Virus record (IMG/VR): IMGVR_UViG_3300017968_001235
Coordinates: 19,935-83,934 of that record
Length of the DNA stretch: 64,000 nucleotides
Direction: 5' to 3' (one strand)
Origin: a virus
The position numbers and the translations under genes are program-made. The number at the start of each line of letters is the position of its first letter. The stretch's first letter is position 1. Under the pieces are notes generated by a model. That model did no database searches, was not told where the DNA came from, and worked only from the letters and a program-made list of their open reading frames with translations. Of the stretch, positions 24,055 through 33,435 are shown in pieces.

Positions 24055-25183
24055 AGCATTTGAAGATTTTTATAAAGAAGCACGTATTAGACATCTTGTA
24101 CTAGAAGTAAACAAGGACGAATTAGTTAGTCCTCCATTTGGTACTCAAAACAATCCGTCATACGATATGTGTGCATTCTATAAAGATCACACCACACTTG
24201 TATCACTTGATGTTCCAAATGCAACTAGCAAATTTAATGCAGTCGGTGTTACTGACGATAGCATATGGCTTATACCTTATGGCATTTATGATGACTTAAA
24301 TGTTGTAGTACAAATAAAAGATAAAACGCCTATCTATCATAAACTAGATAAAAAAGGCAAAGGACAATTTTATAGTGTTGCTAGTCACGGCAATACCGCT
24401 TGTAGTTTTCCATTAGGTTATGAAGATACGCAATTCTTGATTTACATTAACAATAATAAAGTTAAAACTATCGACGTTGACACAAATGAAAAGAAAGCAC
24501 ACATGGGTACTGTTTATTGTAACGGAAGTTATTACAGTATGCCAAGAGGTGAAAGTGTTCATTATTCAAACATACTAGAGTTTGACGGTAAGAAGGTAAT
24601 CAAACACAAATTGAATTTACCTAAAGTATCACGCAAATATACTGATGCTGTTGTTGTAGGTAACAAACTTTTTAGTTTACCATTTGGCGAAACAGCAGGA
24701 TTAAATGAAGTAATTGAGTTTGATACAAAAACAAAAGAATACAGATTATGGAAATTAAACGTAGACGACTTTGCTAAAAAATATAACACACAAGTATTAG
24801 TTGATGATGTTATTATTGGATTACCGTACGGTGATGAAGATAGTAATGATAGCGATAAAGGTATAATCTTTGATACTATTACAAAAGAAAGTTTTCAATT
24901 TAGTATAAAAGAATCTTATGGTGGTAAATTTAGATATCGTAGTGGTATTGCTTATAAAGGGTCTGCATACTTTTTACCAGCAGGAACCCCAGGGTGTGCC
25001 CTTTATAAAATTGACACAAACGGTATTTGGATATCAAAAACATATCCAGATAATTTAATGTTTGGAAGACCTGTAATTTACAACGATGAAATACATACTA
25101 TTGTATATAACACGCACGATAACAGTTCCAATTTAGTAAAATTAAATGACTGTTTAGACATAGAAACGGTGTCTATACTATGA
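24047..25183 (+). CDS. Beta-propeller-like protein B (tandem paralog)
   Basis: 378 residues with the same repeating turns as its neighbour: LVSPPFGTQ, IWLIPYGIY, ACSFPLGYE, YYSMPRGES, LFSLPFGET, IIGLPYGDE and AYFLPAGTP. A helical N-terminus (YKAFEDFYKEARIRHLVLE) precedes the first blade. Its stop overlaps the ATG of the radical SAM gene (ATGA), so a propeller and a radical SAM enzyme are made together. Confidence 0.65.
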   Translation: MYKAFEDFYKEARIRHLVLEVNKDELVSPPFGTQNNPSYDMCAFYKDHTTLVSLDVPNATSKFNAVGVTDDSIWLIPYGIYDDLNVVVQIKDKTPIYHKLDKKGKGQFYSVASHGNTACSFPLGYEDTQFLIYINNNKVKTIDVDTNEKKAHMGTVYCNGSYYSMPRGESVHYSNILEFDGKKVIKHKLNLPKVSRKYTDAVVVGNKLFSLPFGETAGLNEVIEFDTKTKEYRLWKLNVDDFAKKYNTQVLVDDVIIGLPYGDEDSNDSDKGIIFDTITKESFQFSIKESYGGKFRYRSGIAYKGSAYFLPAGTPGCALYKIDTNGIWISKTYPDNLMFGRPVIYNDEIHTIVYNTHDNSSNLVKLNDCLDIETVSIL

Positions 25184-26298
25184 AGTGTTACGCACCTTGG
25201 CATAGTATTTTGGTACGTTTTAATGGTGATATTGTACCCGACGGAGTGTATGCAAATCGCTACGGTAACGTGCTAGAATCGTCTTTAAACACCGTCTTAA
25301 ACAGCATTACAGCGTCATACACAAAGGATTCTATACGTAAGGGTCAGTTACCACCCGAGTGCGATAAATGCCGCTTAAAAGAGGCTACAGTAGGTCATAG
25401 CAGGCGTTTATTCTTCCGTGATATACTAAATCCAATGTTGGAAAATACCAATTACGATTACACCAAAAACTTCCATGACATATACTTTTTGGAATTCAAT
25501 ATGAGCAATATCTGTAATTTGAAATGTCGTATGTGCAATGGTATTAGTTCAAGTGCTTGGGTCAAAGAAGAATTGAAATTGGCTGAACTAAACAAAGATT
25601 ATAATAGGCCAGTAGATCATCCAGAGTTTGGTTATACAAATAAAAGCGATCAAATTATTGCAAAACTATTTGAAGATCCTACACCATTTATGAACTTGCG
25701 TTACCTAAGCATCAAAGGCGGGGAACCGTATATGGAACCTTCAAACAAAACTATTCTTAAAAAGTTTATTGACTTAGGTATTGCTAAAAACATTACACTT
25801 GATTGGACTACTAATGGAACCATTGTTGACGATGAAGTACACGAACTTGCAAAACAGTTTGGCCATACAAAATGGACCGTAAGTGTTGAAGGAACTGGTA
25901 AACTATACGAATATATTAGAGGTGGAAATAATTTTACGTTTGAGCAATTAAACGAAAATCTAAAACACTACAATTTTGATAGAGTTATTATTGCTGTTAC
26001 TGTTATGGCGTATAATATTGCACACTTACATAAAATTCAAGAATGGTACGATAGTGTTAAAAAAGATAATTGGTCAATCTACTTTAATAATGTAGTTGTA
26101 CAACCGCCATATCTAAATCCAAGAGTTTTACCTAACAGCATTTTAGAAAACATTGAACACAAATTTGATTTTGTAAATTATACAAATAATGATACAAATT
26201 TAACTGAAACTTTTGTACAGTATACAAAAGATCTCGATAAGTTACGCAATACAAACGTACTTGATCATTGTCCTGAACTTAGTAGTCTGTTTGAATAG
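25180..26298 (+). CDS. Radical SAM protein with N-terminal auxiliary cysteines
   Basis: 372 residues. CNLKCRMC (C112, C116, C119) and KGGEPYM are the radical SAM core motifs. The N-terminal region CYAPWHSILVRFNGDIVPDG follows the CxPW...G pattern of SPASM/twitch domains, but the usual CC after the turn is missing; CDKC (C61, C64) remains. A reduced auxiliary site is therefore likely. It is coupled to propeller B and its 3' end overlaps the convergent SDR gene by 20 bases. Confidence 0.82.
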   Translation: MKCYAPWHSILVRFNGDIVPDGVYANRYGNVLESSLNTVLNSITASYTKDSIRKGQLPPECDKCRLKEATVGHSRRLFFRDILNPMLENTNYDYTKNFHDIYFLEFNMSNICNLKCRMCNGISSSAWVKEELKLAELNKDYNRPVDHPEFGYTNKSDQIIAKLFEDPTPFMNLRYLSIKGGEPYMEPSNKTILKKFIDLGIAKNITLDWTTNGTIVDDEVHELAKQFGHTKWTVSVEGTGKLYEYIRGGNNFTFEQLNENLKHYNFDRVIIAVTVMAYNIAHLHKIQEWYDSVKKDNWSIYFNNVVVQPPYLNPRVLPNSILENIEHKFDFVNYTNNDTNLTETFVQYTKDLDKLRNTNVLDHCPELSSLFE

Positions 26299-26827
26299 GA
26301 TCAACAGCAAGATAATGAATGTTCATGTTACGTGGACTATCAATTAGCCATTTAACAAGTTTACCTGCGTCAAGCAAACTAATCTTTTTCCTATCACTTT
26401 TATTGTTTGTTGTTTTAGAATCAAGTTGACCAAAAGCAATATTGCTTACACGAACTTTACTATTCCCAAATGCACAATAGTTTGAATACATTTTACTTGC
26501 TTCGTCTAACGCAGTTTTACTTTCAAGATAACCTTCTGGACTATAACCGTCACGCCAGTAACTTGTTGTACTAGAAATGTTAATTATATGTAACCCTTTA
26601 AACGTTTTGTAAACTTTATGCAACAGTTTTTCTTGTCCGCTGTCTGGTATTAATAAACTATTAACAAACACATCTGCATTTTTAACATAGTCAGCAATAG
26701 CATCTAAGTCAGTCATATCCCAACCATTGTGTCTACCTATAAACTCAACATTATTATGATTATATGCTTCAAAGATTCCTTTAGAAAGGCCTTCGTAGTT
26801 TGGGTTTCCTGTTACAATTATTCGCAT
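26279..26827 (-). CDS. Short-chain dehydrogenase/reductase-like protein
   Basis: 182 residues. MRIIVTGNPNYEGLSKGI is a modified TGxxxGxG NAD(P) loop; INISSTTSYW gives the catalytic Ser and YLESK the Tyr-x3-Lys pair. It is shorter than the usual 250 residues, with the substrate end reduced. Likely an NAD(P)-dependent oxidoreductase or epimerase acting on a sugar or other small molecule. It overlaps the radical SAM genes on both sides (10 bases upstream, 20 bases convergent downstream). Confidence 0.72.
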   Translation of the reverse strand: MRIIVTGNPNYEGLSKGIFEAYNHNNVEFIGRHNGWDMTDLDAIADYVKNADVFVNSLLIPDSGQEKLLHKVYKTFKGLHIINISSTTSYWRDGYSPEGYLESKTALDEASKMYSNYCAFGNSKVRVSNIAFGQLDSKTTNNKSDRKKISLLDAGKLVKWLIDSPRNMNIHYLAVDPIQTDY

Positions 26828-27723
26828 AACTCTTTCCTAATGTATATATCGCTCAAACAACTACATACACTTTTACCACATACAATTTCTTTTTCGGGTA
26901 ATTTGTAACGTTCTAGATTTCCTAATGCGCCGCCATATTGACAGTCTGCTCTATATATGTTTCCCCACATATCAATATTAATTCCATCAATGCCTGCCCA
27001 ACATTTCCAATTCCTAAAACGATTTTTACTTTCTGATATTAAATCATTGGCAGTTACAGGTGAATCATCTAACAGCAATTCTCCTCTGTGTAACTGTGCG
27101 TCTGGAAGGTTAGTAAAGAAAGGCCAATTCTTAATTGTGTCTAATTGGTCTTGTGTGTAGTTTGCTGGTGTATTTGTAATTGCATCTATGTTAGACTTAT
27201 CTAAAATTATTTTAGGCCATACACTAACATTATCACTGCTTGAATATAGTTCTTCTGCAATGTCAAACATTTCATTAAAGTTTTCAGGCGACAACATTAG
27301 ATTAACAAATACAGGACAATAACTTTCTTGTATTACTTCTTTAATATGTTCTAGATTAGCAAACTCTGGATGGTATGAAATAATATAACCGTCTGTGTAC
27401 TTGCTTATTTCTTTGTAATATTTTACACGCTGACTGCCGTTAGTTAGAAAACTAAATGTGTGACCTTGTTTTTTTACAAGTTTAGCAAGATCTAAAAAAT
27501 GTTTCCAGTATGTAGGTTCGCCGCCACTCACTCTATAACAGATTTCTTTTGGTACTTTAAAATTTTCAACAAAACGTTTTACTGTTTCCCATTGGGGTTG
27601 TCCAGTACTTCCGTTGTGTAAATGATCCGGACAATAGGAACAGCGATAGTTACACTTGTTACTTAATGTCCAACTAACAAGAAACCATTCTTCTTTTGCT
27701 TTGTTTTGGTACTCTAATTTCAT
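26818..27723 (-). CDS. Radical SAM protein (short type)
   Basis: 301 residues. The core motif CNYRCSYC (C24, C28, C31) lies close to the N-terminus, after EEWFLVSWTLSN; VSGGEPTY follows. C-terminal cysteines (NIYRADCQYGG, CGKSVCSC) look like an auxiliary cluster in the ordinary C-terminal place. The protein at 33432 is a clear relative (SVSWILGRFCNYKCSYC). Start and stop overlap the neighbours by 4 and 10 bases. Confidence 0.82.
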   Translation of the reverse strand: MKLEYQNKAKEEWFLVSWTLSNKCNYRCSYCPDHLHNGSTGQPQWETVKRFVENFKVPKEICYRVSGGEPTYWKHFLDLAKLVKKQGHTFSFLTNGSQRVKYYKEISKYTDGYIISYHPEFANLEHIKEVIQESYCPVFVNLMLSPENFNEMFDIAEELYSSSDNVSVWPKIILDKSNIDAITNTPANYTQDQLDTIKNWPFFTNLPDAQLHRGELLLDDSPVTANDLISESKNRFRNWKCWAGIDGINIDMWGNIYRADCQYGGALGNLERYKLPEKEIVCGKSVCSCLSDIYIRKELCE

Positions 27724-28376
27724 TCTGCCATTGTGTTGTCTAGTATTAATTTTTGTGTACGCTCATTTAGTTTTACTGTTAAAATAAGACTATACAAGTT
27801 ATCACTAAAACTAAACACACTATGATCTAATTGGAAGTTTGTGAAGTAAACATACCCTGCTTCTGGATATAAAGGTTTACCGTCAACTAACTGTACATAA
27901 TTCTCAGGACTGCATCTGCCAAATACTACTAATAGTCTAAAGTATTCTGGACTAGTTCCGTGAAAATCTCTATGTGGTGGGAAAAATCCACCTTGATCAA
28001 TACGTAATAAATGTACACGCCCGATGTCTGGCGAAAATATATCTACTAGTTTTGCAATTTCAGGAATTTTATTATACACTTCTGTAGGTGTATTAAAGTT
28101 TTCTTCCTTCATTTCAACATTGTGATATTTTTGCATATGGCCAAAACTATTAAGATGATAATTGTCCATTACATCACCTGAATGACTAGTTACAGGTAAT
28201 CCCCAACGATTATTATGCTTGTCTTTTTTAACATTATAAGGACACCAGTTATTTTTAAACTGTTCTAACTGCTGTTCAACAGCATGATGATCAATATGCC
28301 ATTTGAGTTTTACTTGGTTACCTAGATTAACTAGGCTTTGCCAACGCAACGCTCTTTCTATTTCATTTTGATCCAT
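27720..28376 (-). CDS. 2OG-Fe(II) oxygenase-like protein (divergent)
   Basis: 218 residues. GGFFPPHRDFHG gives the HxD motif and FQLDHSVFSFSDNLYSLILTV the distal His, but where related proteins have an Arg for 2-oxoglutarate (as in PRIHMII) there is a Tyr/Ser segment. It therefore either binds the cosubstrate otherwise or is inactive. The N-terminal 60 residues are Trp/His/Gln-rich and unlike its paralogs. It overlaps genes on both sides by 4 and 14 bases. Confidence 0.65.
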   Translation of the reverse strand: MDQNEIERALRWQSLVNLGNQVKLKWHIDHHAVEQQLEQFKNNWCPYNVKKDKHNNRWGLPVTSHSGDVMDNYHLNSFGHMQKYHNVEMKEENFNTPTEVYNKIPEIAKLVDIFSPDIGRVHLLRIDQGGFFPPHRDFHGTSPEYFRLLVVFGRCSPENYVQLVDGKPLYPEAGYVYFTNFQLDHSVFSFSDNLYSLILTVKLNERTQKLILDNTMAE

Positions 28377-29004
28377 TATATTCCTTTCCGTAACTGTCGC
28401 AAACTAGTTGCATAACACCGCTCCAATCATCAATTGGTTCGCTGTGTATAATTATATGTATCCTTGGTTCATTACTTTTGTTCATAACCTGGTGCATACT
28501 TCCTAAATCAATTAGTCTTGCTTCGCCTTCTTGCCATTCTACATTACCATAATTTTCAATATCAAATATTGTACCTTCTGGATGCGTTATAGCAACATTA
28601 ATACCGGCTAACAGTTGTCCATTTGGATAGTCTTTATGCGGACTAATATGCCCACCCGGGTCAACTATCATTATTCTTACCCTACCGTACTTTTTAAAAG
28701 GTATATTCTCAGTAATCCATTTTTTAGTTAAAGGAAAATACTTTGCAACATCAGTCCAAGTTTTTTCTCCTAACATAAATCCCTTTTCTTTGTATGCTTG
28801 ATCACTGTCGGTCATTGTTGAACTATGACCGTGTAGTGTTAAACTACGCCACCCTTTACCATAATCTTCTCTATGTGGTACTGCAAGATGTAAACTTTGC
28901 AATATTTCTTCTCGCATAGCACCGCTTGGCTTTGGTACATCTAATCGTAATGTAGCAAGTCCGCTTTCATGTCTAATCCAATTAAACTGTTCGACTAGAT
29001 CCAT
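28363..29004 (-). CDS. Aspartyl/asparaginyl beta-hydroxylase-like 2OG-Fe(II) oxygenase
   Basis: 213 residues. HISPHKDYPNGQ has the HxD motif; SMHQVMNKSNEPRIHIIIH has the distal His and the cosubstrate Arg. It shares the GKGWRSLTLHG segment with the protein at 20592, 8 kb away in another operon, suggesting duplication. It overlaps the methyltransferase-like gene upstream by 10 bases. Confidence 0.82.
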   Translation of the reverse strand: MDLVEQFNWIRHESGLATLRLDVPKPSGAMREEILQSLHLAVPHREDYGKGWRSLTLHGHSSTMTDSDQAYKEKGFMLGEKTWTDVAKYFPLTKKWITENIPFKKYGRVRIMIVDPGGHISPHKDYPNGQLLAGINVAITHPEGTIFDIENYGNVEWQEGEARLIDLGSMHQVMNKSNEPRIHIIIHSEPIDDWSGVMQLVCDSYGKEYNGSK

Positions 29005-29678
29005 GGTAACACCTTAAACTTATCATCAAGTTTCATATCAACTAGTTCTCTAGCAGGGGCTTGGAAATATATACCGTTAACAGTACACATATCAACATAC
29101 CATTCAATTTTATCTTCTGCTAGTACTTGCATTAATTTATTTTGCCTTGTTAGTCTTGCTTTTGCATCAAACATAATACAATTAGGCAAATATAAAAATA
29201 TATTACTTAAACAAAATAATCCTGTTTCACCTTTGCACTTACGCAAAAACTTACGCACTTCTTCTAAATCAAACACATCAAGTTCGTAATATTCTGTTGA
29301 TGTCATATTAAATGCTTTTTGATGATTTTGTAAAGCCTTAGGACTAATATCAATAACATACATATACTTAGATTCAATTTGATCTACAGTATTGCCACTT
29401 GCTAATACAACAGCACAGTCTGGTTTTAAATCTGTTTTAAGTGTTTGTTCTGTATTTTTTCTAAAGTAAACATTATAATTTAATAAACTATTTAAAATAG
29501 CCATATCCTTAACTGTATATTTTTCTTCAAGAAAAATTGTACCAATTGGTGTGCCTTCTGTTTTAGAATATGAAATATCTCCCTGACAATTTCCTGTGTG
29601 AAATTCAGTAATATTTCTTGCTATATTGTTTAGACTATTATTTTTATAGTCTACTTCTTTCCACGTAATATTATTCAT
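28995..29678 (-). CDS. Methyltransferase-like protein (tentative)
   Basis: 227 residues. The central part (CAVVLASGNTVDQIESKYMYVIDISPKALQNHQKAF in strand-helix-strand order, then YYELDVFDLEEV) resembles motifs I-III of class I SAM-dependent methyltransferases, with D in VIDIS as the SAM-ribose acid. The Gly-rich loop is weak. The frame is open 57 bases further upstream, but that would overlap the structural-type gene by 65 bases; the ATG at 29678 overlaps it by 8. Confidence 0.5.
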   Translation of the reverse strand: MNNITWKEVDYKNNSLNNIARNITEFHTGNCQGDISYSKTEGTPIGTIFLEEKYTVKDMAILNSLLNYNVYFRKNTEQTLKTDLKPDCAVVLASGNTVDQIESKYMYVIDISPKALQNHQKAFNMTSTEYYELDVFDLEEVRKFLRKCKGETGLFCLSNIFLYLPNCIMFDAKARLTRQNKLMQVLAEDKIEWYVDMCTVNGIYFQAPARELVDMKLDDKFKVLPWI

Positions 29679-30258
29679 TTTCAATTTTATATAACGGCAT
29701 TGCAAACTTTTTGCCATCATATTCCACTTCAACATACTTTTCTACAAGACCTATGTGCCACGAATCAATAGTATTATCTGTTATAGTTAAATTGCCACTA
29801 GTAATATTTCCATGTGTAATTAAATTTCCTTTACTATCAAGTTTTAATCTAGCACTCATATCGTCATTGTCAGATAACGCTATAATCATTTCAGTAGCAA
29901 CTGCACCTTGTTTATTATAATCGTCTGCTACAAAAAATTGGATAGCGCCTGTTAACGGACTTTCACTATGACAGTAACCTAAACTATTGCCTGGTTTAGT
30001 TCTTGCGTAAACTTGAAACCCACCCAATGTATCACCTGCTTCAACTGGCAGTTTGTTAGTTTGATCTCCACGCGATTTAGAAAGTCCAATAAAGATAGGC
30101 GACTTTCCATCTGTAGCACCGTCAAGATATAATAACTGTTCGTTAGCACTTGAACGTACAACCAAGTGTCCGTTTTCTGTGTCTGTACCAATTATAGTTT
30201 GTTTGTGTAGTTCGTTTGGGTCAATATCATCGCAAACAATTTTAAATCCTACTTCCAT
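29671..30258 (-). CDS. Fibre-like structural protein
   Basis: 195 residues, beta-rich. ENGHLVVRSSANEQLLYLDG and LDSKGNLITHGNITSGNLTITDN are the short 'GNI..GN' strands of phage fibre or tail-adhesin domains. It is unusual in being placed inside the enzyme island, between a radical SAM gene (10-base overlap) and a methyltransferase-like gene. It might be a virion substrate of those enzymes. Confidence 0.6.
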   Translation of the reverse strand: MEVGFKIVCDDIDPNELHKQTIIGTDTENGHLVVRSSANEQLLYLDGATDGKSPIFIGLSKSRGDQTNKLPVEAGDTLGGFQVYARTKPGNSLGYCHSESPLTGAIQFFVADDYNKQGAVATEMIIALSDNDDMSARLKLDSKGNLITHGNITSGNLTITDNTIDSWHIGLVEKYVEVEYDGKKFAMPLYKIENE

Positions 30259-31580
30259 AATGCCTCCAGTTCAGGAAACACATCAGTTAAATTTTGTTCC
30301 CTAGTATTGTCATTGATTTTTAAATACTCTTTCATTGCAGGAAGTTTATGACTCCAGTCCTCTGAATTCATATAATCTACAAGACCAAACCAACGTTGTC
30401 TACCATATGGATTCATTGCAAATTCCATATCACGTTGAAAACTAGTAGCAAAAGTTTCTAGTTTGATTGTTATTTCTTTTTTAAGTTCTTTAGGTAATAC
30501 TCTTACATTTAGATGACTTGGCAAGTATACCAAATGCAATCCTATAAGTCCTGCACCGTATGGTGCTTTGTTAATTTTTTTAAATTTTTGTGCTAACTTC
30601 CATTCAGCAAGATCTGTAACACGATAAATGTTTAATGCTTGAACTGCACACGCAATATTAACTGTAATATTATCTGATGTTTCATCTAGCAGTTTTAGAT
30701 TCTTTTCTATAGTTTCAAACTTACTAGGGTATCTAATATAATCATTTTGTTCGCCTATTGCATCTAAACTAAAATTAAATTTTACTTCTTTAAACTGTTC
30801 CCATAATGCTATTAACTTTTCGCTTATTTCTGTACCATTTGAATTATAACGTAAAATACAGTTCTTTGCGTGACCTTCTGCAACCATAAACTCTAGTATA
30901 GCATAATGCTCCGGAATCATTAAAGGTTCGCCACCGGCAAAATACAATTCTTTAATATGCTGTGCTTGATTTTTCATCGTATCAAGGAAACTGCCTTTCT
31001 TATACCAAGTATAATCATATGAACTATCCCAGTCTTGATCTTTAAGTAACAAAGGATCTTTATACTGCGGATATTGTAGTTTCCAATCTTTAATCCAACT
31101 TGAACTGTCATGTGGTGAACACATTACACATTTTAAATTACACATATTACCTAAACGTAAATCAAAATAAGGAATGTTTACAGGCAAACTTCCATCAAAC
31201 TGTGTTTGTGATACAATACTATCAATGTCTAAACGTCTGTTCCATACTTCTGTTTCCCAATTACGTTTACTCTTGATACCCTTTGCTTCTTCTTCAAAAC
31301 ACTTACGACAACTTTCAGGTACTTTATTGTTTAACATCTGTAGTCTTGTTCTACGCATATGATCACTATTCCAAACTTCTTCAATAGTATGATCACGAAC
31401 ATTCATAGCAATTCCATCTTTCTTTACAAGACCTGCTGTTTTATCATCATCTTCACCCGCACCACTAGCATTAGCAGTACAACACACACGCACATCGCCG
31501 TTAGGACGAGTTGCTAAATGTATCCACGGTAACGGACAAAACTTATCTGAATTGTTCTTTGAATACGTCATATGTTCCAC
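30249..31580 (-). CDS. Radical SAM protein with N-terminal SPASM/twitch-like domain
   Basis: 443 residues. The N-terminal domain has the full auxiliary pattern: CPLPW (C15), CC (33-34) and CRKC (C91, C94). The radical SAM core follows with CNLKCVMC (C147, C151, C154) and AGGEPLM. Thus the accessory cysteines lie before the core rather than after it. The N-terminus may be the ATG three codons on; both lie inside the end of the upstream radical SAM gene. This is one of the best conserved of the eight. Confidence 0.85.
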   Translation of the reverse strand: MEHMTYSKNNSDKFCPLPWIHLATRPNGDVRVCCTANASGAGEDDDKTAGLVKKDGIAMNVRDHTIEEVWNSDHMRRTRLQMLNNKVPESCRKCFEEEAKGIKSKRNWETEVWNRRLDIDSIVSQTQFDGSLPVNIPYFDLRLGNMCNLKCVMCSPHDSSSWIKDWKLQYPQYKDPLLLKDQDWDSSYDYTWYKKGSFLDTMKNQAQHIKELYFAGGEPLMIPEHYAILEFMVAEGHAKNCILRYNSNGTEISEKLIALWEQFKEVKFNFSLDAIGEQNDYIRYPSKFETIEKNLKLLDETSDNITVNIACAVQALNIYRVTDLAEWKLAQKFKKINKAPYGAGLIGLHLVYLPSHLNVRVLPKELKKEITIKLETFATSFQRDMEFAMNPYGRQRWFGLVDYMNSEDWSHKLPAMKEYLKINDNTREQNLTDVFPELEALWK

Positions 31581-32529
31581 ATTGTTTTTTACATTCTTTT
31601 AAAGGATTAGTTTTCCAACCCTGTTCTATTTTATTAAAGAAGTTTGAAGAAAAGATTTCTTGCATAGTATTACTATGCAAATTAGGATAATTTCCAAAAT
31701 GATTCATAAAATCAATTCTACTTGTCGATGTTGGTTGTATGTAATCATGATCTAACCAACAACAAGGAAGTAAGTTTCCATTGGCACCTATGTAAATTGC
31801 ACGTTCTTCTTTTACTTTACATTTAATTGTGCAAATTTCTTCTGATGCTTTTACTTCTTTAATTTTTTCTTTATGTTTTACACTCTTTTCTGTTGGGTAA
31901 AGTGTATCAACTTGTTTTCCTGTTTTATCTAATACAGGTAATACGTCATCTCTAAATCTACTTGTGTTTTTACTGTAAAACTCTTTGAAGCCAATAGTAT
32001 CTGCTAATTCTTTACACGCTTCTTTTTGATGTGCATTATGACTAAAAATTAACATATCCCAAATAGCATATCCGCCAGCATTGATAAATGATTTTGCATT
32101 TTCTATAATTTTATTCCAGTCTGTACCAATACGATATTTACTGTGTGTATCTTCTAATCCATCAATACCAAAACGAACACGCACATTTAAATTAGCAAGA
32201 TCTTTAAACCATTCTGTATTCCTAGCACTACCGTTTGTATTCATGCTTAAACTAATCGATGGATTTGTTTCACGTAAATATTGAAATATTTCAAGTGTGT
32301 CATTTGCAATAATAGGATCGCCGAAATTACCACACATATACAAACGATCTAGTTGACGTACAATGTTTCTTGGAATCCAATTTACAAATGTTCCTAGATC
32401 AACTTCGTTTAGTTTAAGGAAAGGATTTAACGGACCGCCTTGTAAATTTCTAGCACACATAGGACAAGAGGCTTGGCACTTTGACGTTACTTCTAAATGT
32501 ATCGCTCTAATGTCTTCTATATTATACAC
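31543..32529 (-). CDS. Radical SAM/SPASM protein
   Basis: 328 residues. Core motif CQASCPMC (C18, C22, C25) is very near the start. A C-terminal SPASM-type segment has ICTIKCKV, YIGANGNLLPCCW and CKKQC, in the normal order for peptide-modifying radical SAM enzymes. The GGEP motif is replaced by MCGNFGDP. The 3' end overlaps the next radical SAM gene by 38 bases; the two are probably made together. Confidence 0.83.
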   Translation of the reverse strand: MYNIEDIRAIHLEVTSKCQASCPMCARNLQGGPLNPFLKLNEVDLGTFVNWIPRNIVRQLDRLYMCGNFGDPIIANDTLEIFQYLRETNPSISLSMNTNGSARNTEWFKDLANLNVRVRFGIDGLEDTHSKYRIGTDWNKIIENAKSFINAGGYAIWDMLIFSHNAHQKEACKELADTIGFKEFYSKNTSRFRDDVLPVLDKTGKQVDTLYPTEKSVKHKEKIKEVKASEEICTIKCKVKEERAIYIGANGNLLPCCWLDHDYIQPTSTSRIDFMNHFGNYPNLHSNTMQEIFSSNFFNKIEQGWKTNPLKECKKQCGTYDVFKEQFR

Positions 32530-33124
32530 GTTTCTTACCTATAATCATAAATCTATTATACTTATCGAGCCTAAGTGTTGCACCAGTAAAAACTTTTATT
32601 TTAGATTTATCTGAAAAGTTCATTAAATCCTTTGAACAGTTAATATGCTCATCTAACTCATCATAGTCATTACTTTGTAAAACTATAGTAGCATTTTGTG
32701 GAACATTGCTTAACCATTGCTCGTACTGTTCTTGTGTAATATGTTCGCAACTTGTATTAATGACAATATCTGCTTCATACTTATAATCACACATATCTGC
32801 TGTAACTGATTTAAAACGTCCTTCCATCTCTTGACGTTTGTTCATTGTACTAGCAATTTGTTCGCACTCTGAATCTATATCTACCGAAGTAATATGTTCA
32901 ACATTAATATCGCTATTGAATATCATACTTGCTAACACACCGTTCCACCCTCCGTGTATTACAATTCTATTTTTGCTAGGCAATGCTGATTGTTCTAGTT
33001 GTTCTATTAACCAACGTTTACTACGCAACTGTCCTTTCCAAAAACTTTCAAGTGTGCGATACTTGTCTTCGCTATTGCGTATAGCGTCCATCCAAAACAT
33101 AATATCATCTAATTCAATTTTCAT
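32522..33124 (-). CDS. Class I SAM-dependent methyltransferase-like protein
   Basis: 200 residues. IVIHGGWNGVLASMIF is motif I (Gly-rich SAM loop), ITSVDIDSECEQIA the acidic motif II, and ADIVINTSCEHI motif III/IV. The N-terminal 50 residues are helical. It overlaps the radical SAM gene downstream by 8 bases and the membrane-protein gene upstream by 4. The substrate is unknown. Confidence 0.72.
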   Translation of the reverse strand: MKIELDDIMFWMDAIRNSEDKYRTLESFWKGQLRSKRWLIEQLEQSALPSKNRIVIHGGWNGVLASMIFNSDINVEHITSVDIDSECEQIASTMNKRQEMEGRFKSVTADMCDYKYEADIVINTSCEHITQEQYEQWLSNVPQNATIVLQSNDYDELDEHINCSKDLMNFSDKSKIKVFTGATLRLDKYNRFMIIGKKRV

Positions 33125-33435
33125 AATTCATTTACCAGTTGATCAAATAATTCTTCGCCTAATATGTAATACAATGATACAACTACAAATATAAACCATA
33201 ATAACCAAAACACATAATAGCCTAACTTTGTCCAACCTAAACCTAATACCTTATATACTTTTTTCATAGGAAAATATTTTTCAAATAATGTAGTAATATC
33301 CCATACAAATTTAAGCATGAATATCCACATAAATGCTCTAACGTATTTGTTCTTTATATCAGAAACTTTAAAATTTGCTTGTGCTTCTTTTACTTTTTTA
33401 TCATGCGCCTTGAGGCGTTCCCATAACTTCTTCAT
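33121..33435 (-). CDS. Small membrane protein
   Basis: 104 residues: a Lys-rich helical start (KKLWERLKAHDKKVKEAQANF), then a weak hydrophobic segment around 32-50 and a strong membrane span at about 75-95 (YYVFWLLWFIFVVVSLYYIL). Overlaps of 4 bases on both sides place it in the radical SAM operon. It may anchor some island enzymes at the membrane, but this is only an inference. Confidence 0.6.
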   Translation of the reverse strand: MKKLWERLKAHDKKVKEAQANFKVSDIKNKYVRAFMWIFMLKFVWDITTLFEKYFPMKKVYKVLGLGWTKLGYYVFWLLWFIFVVVSLYYILGEELFDQLVNEL

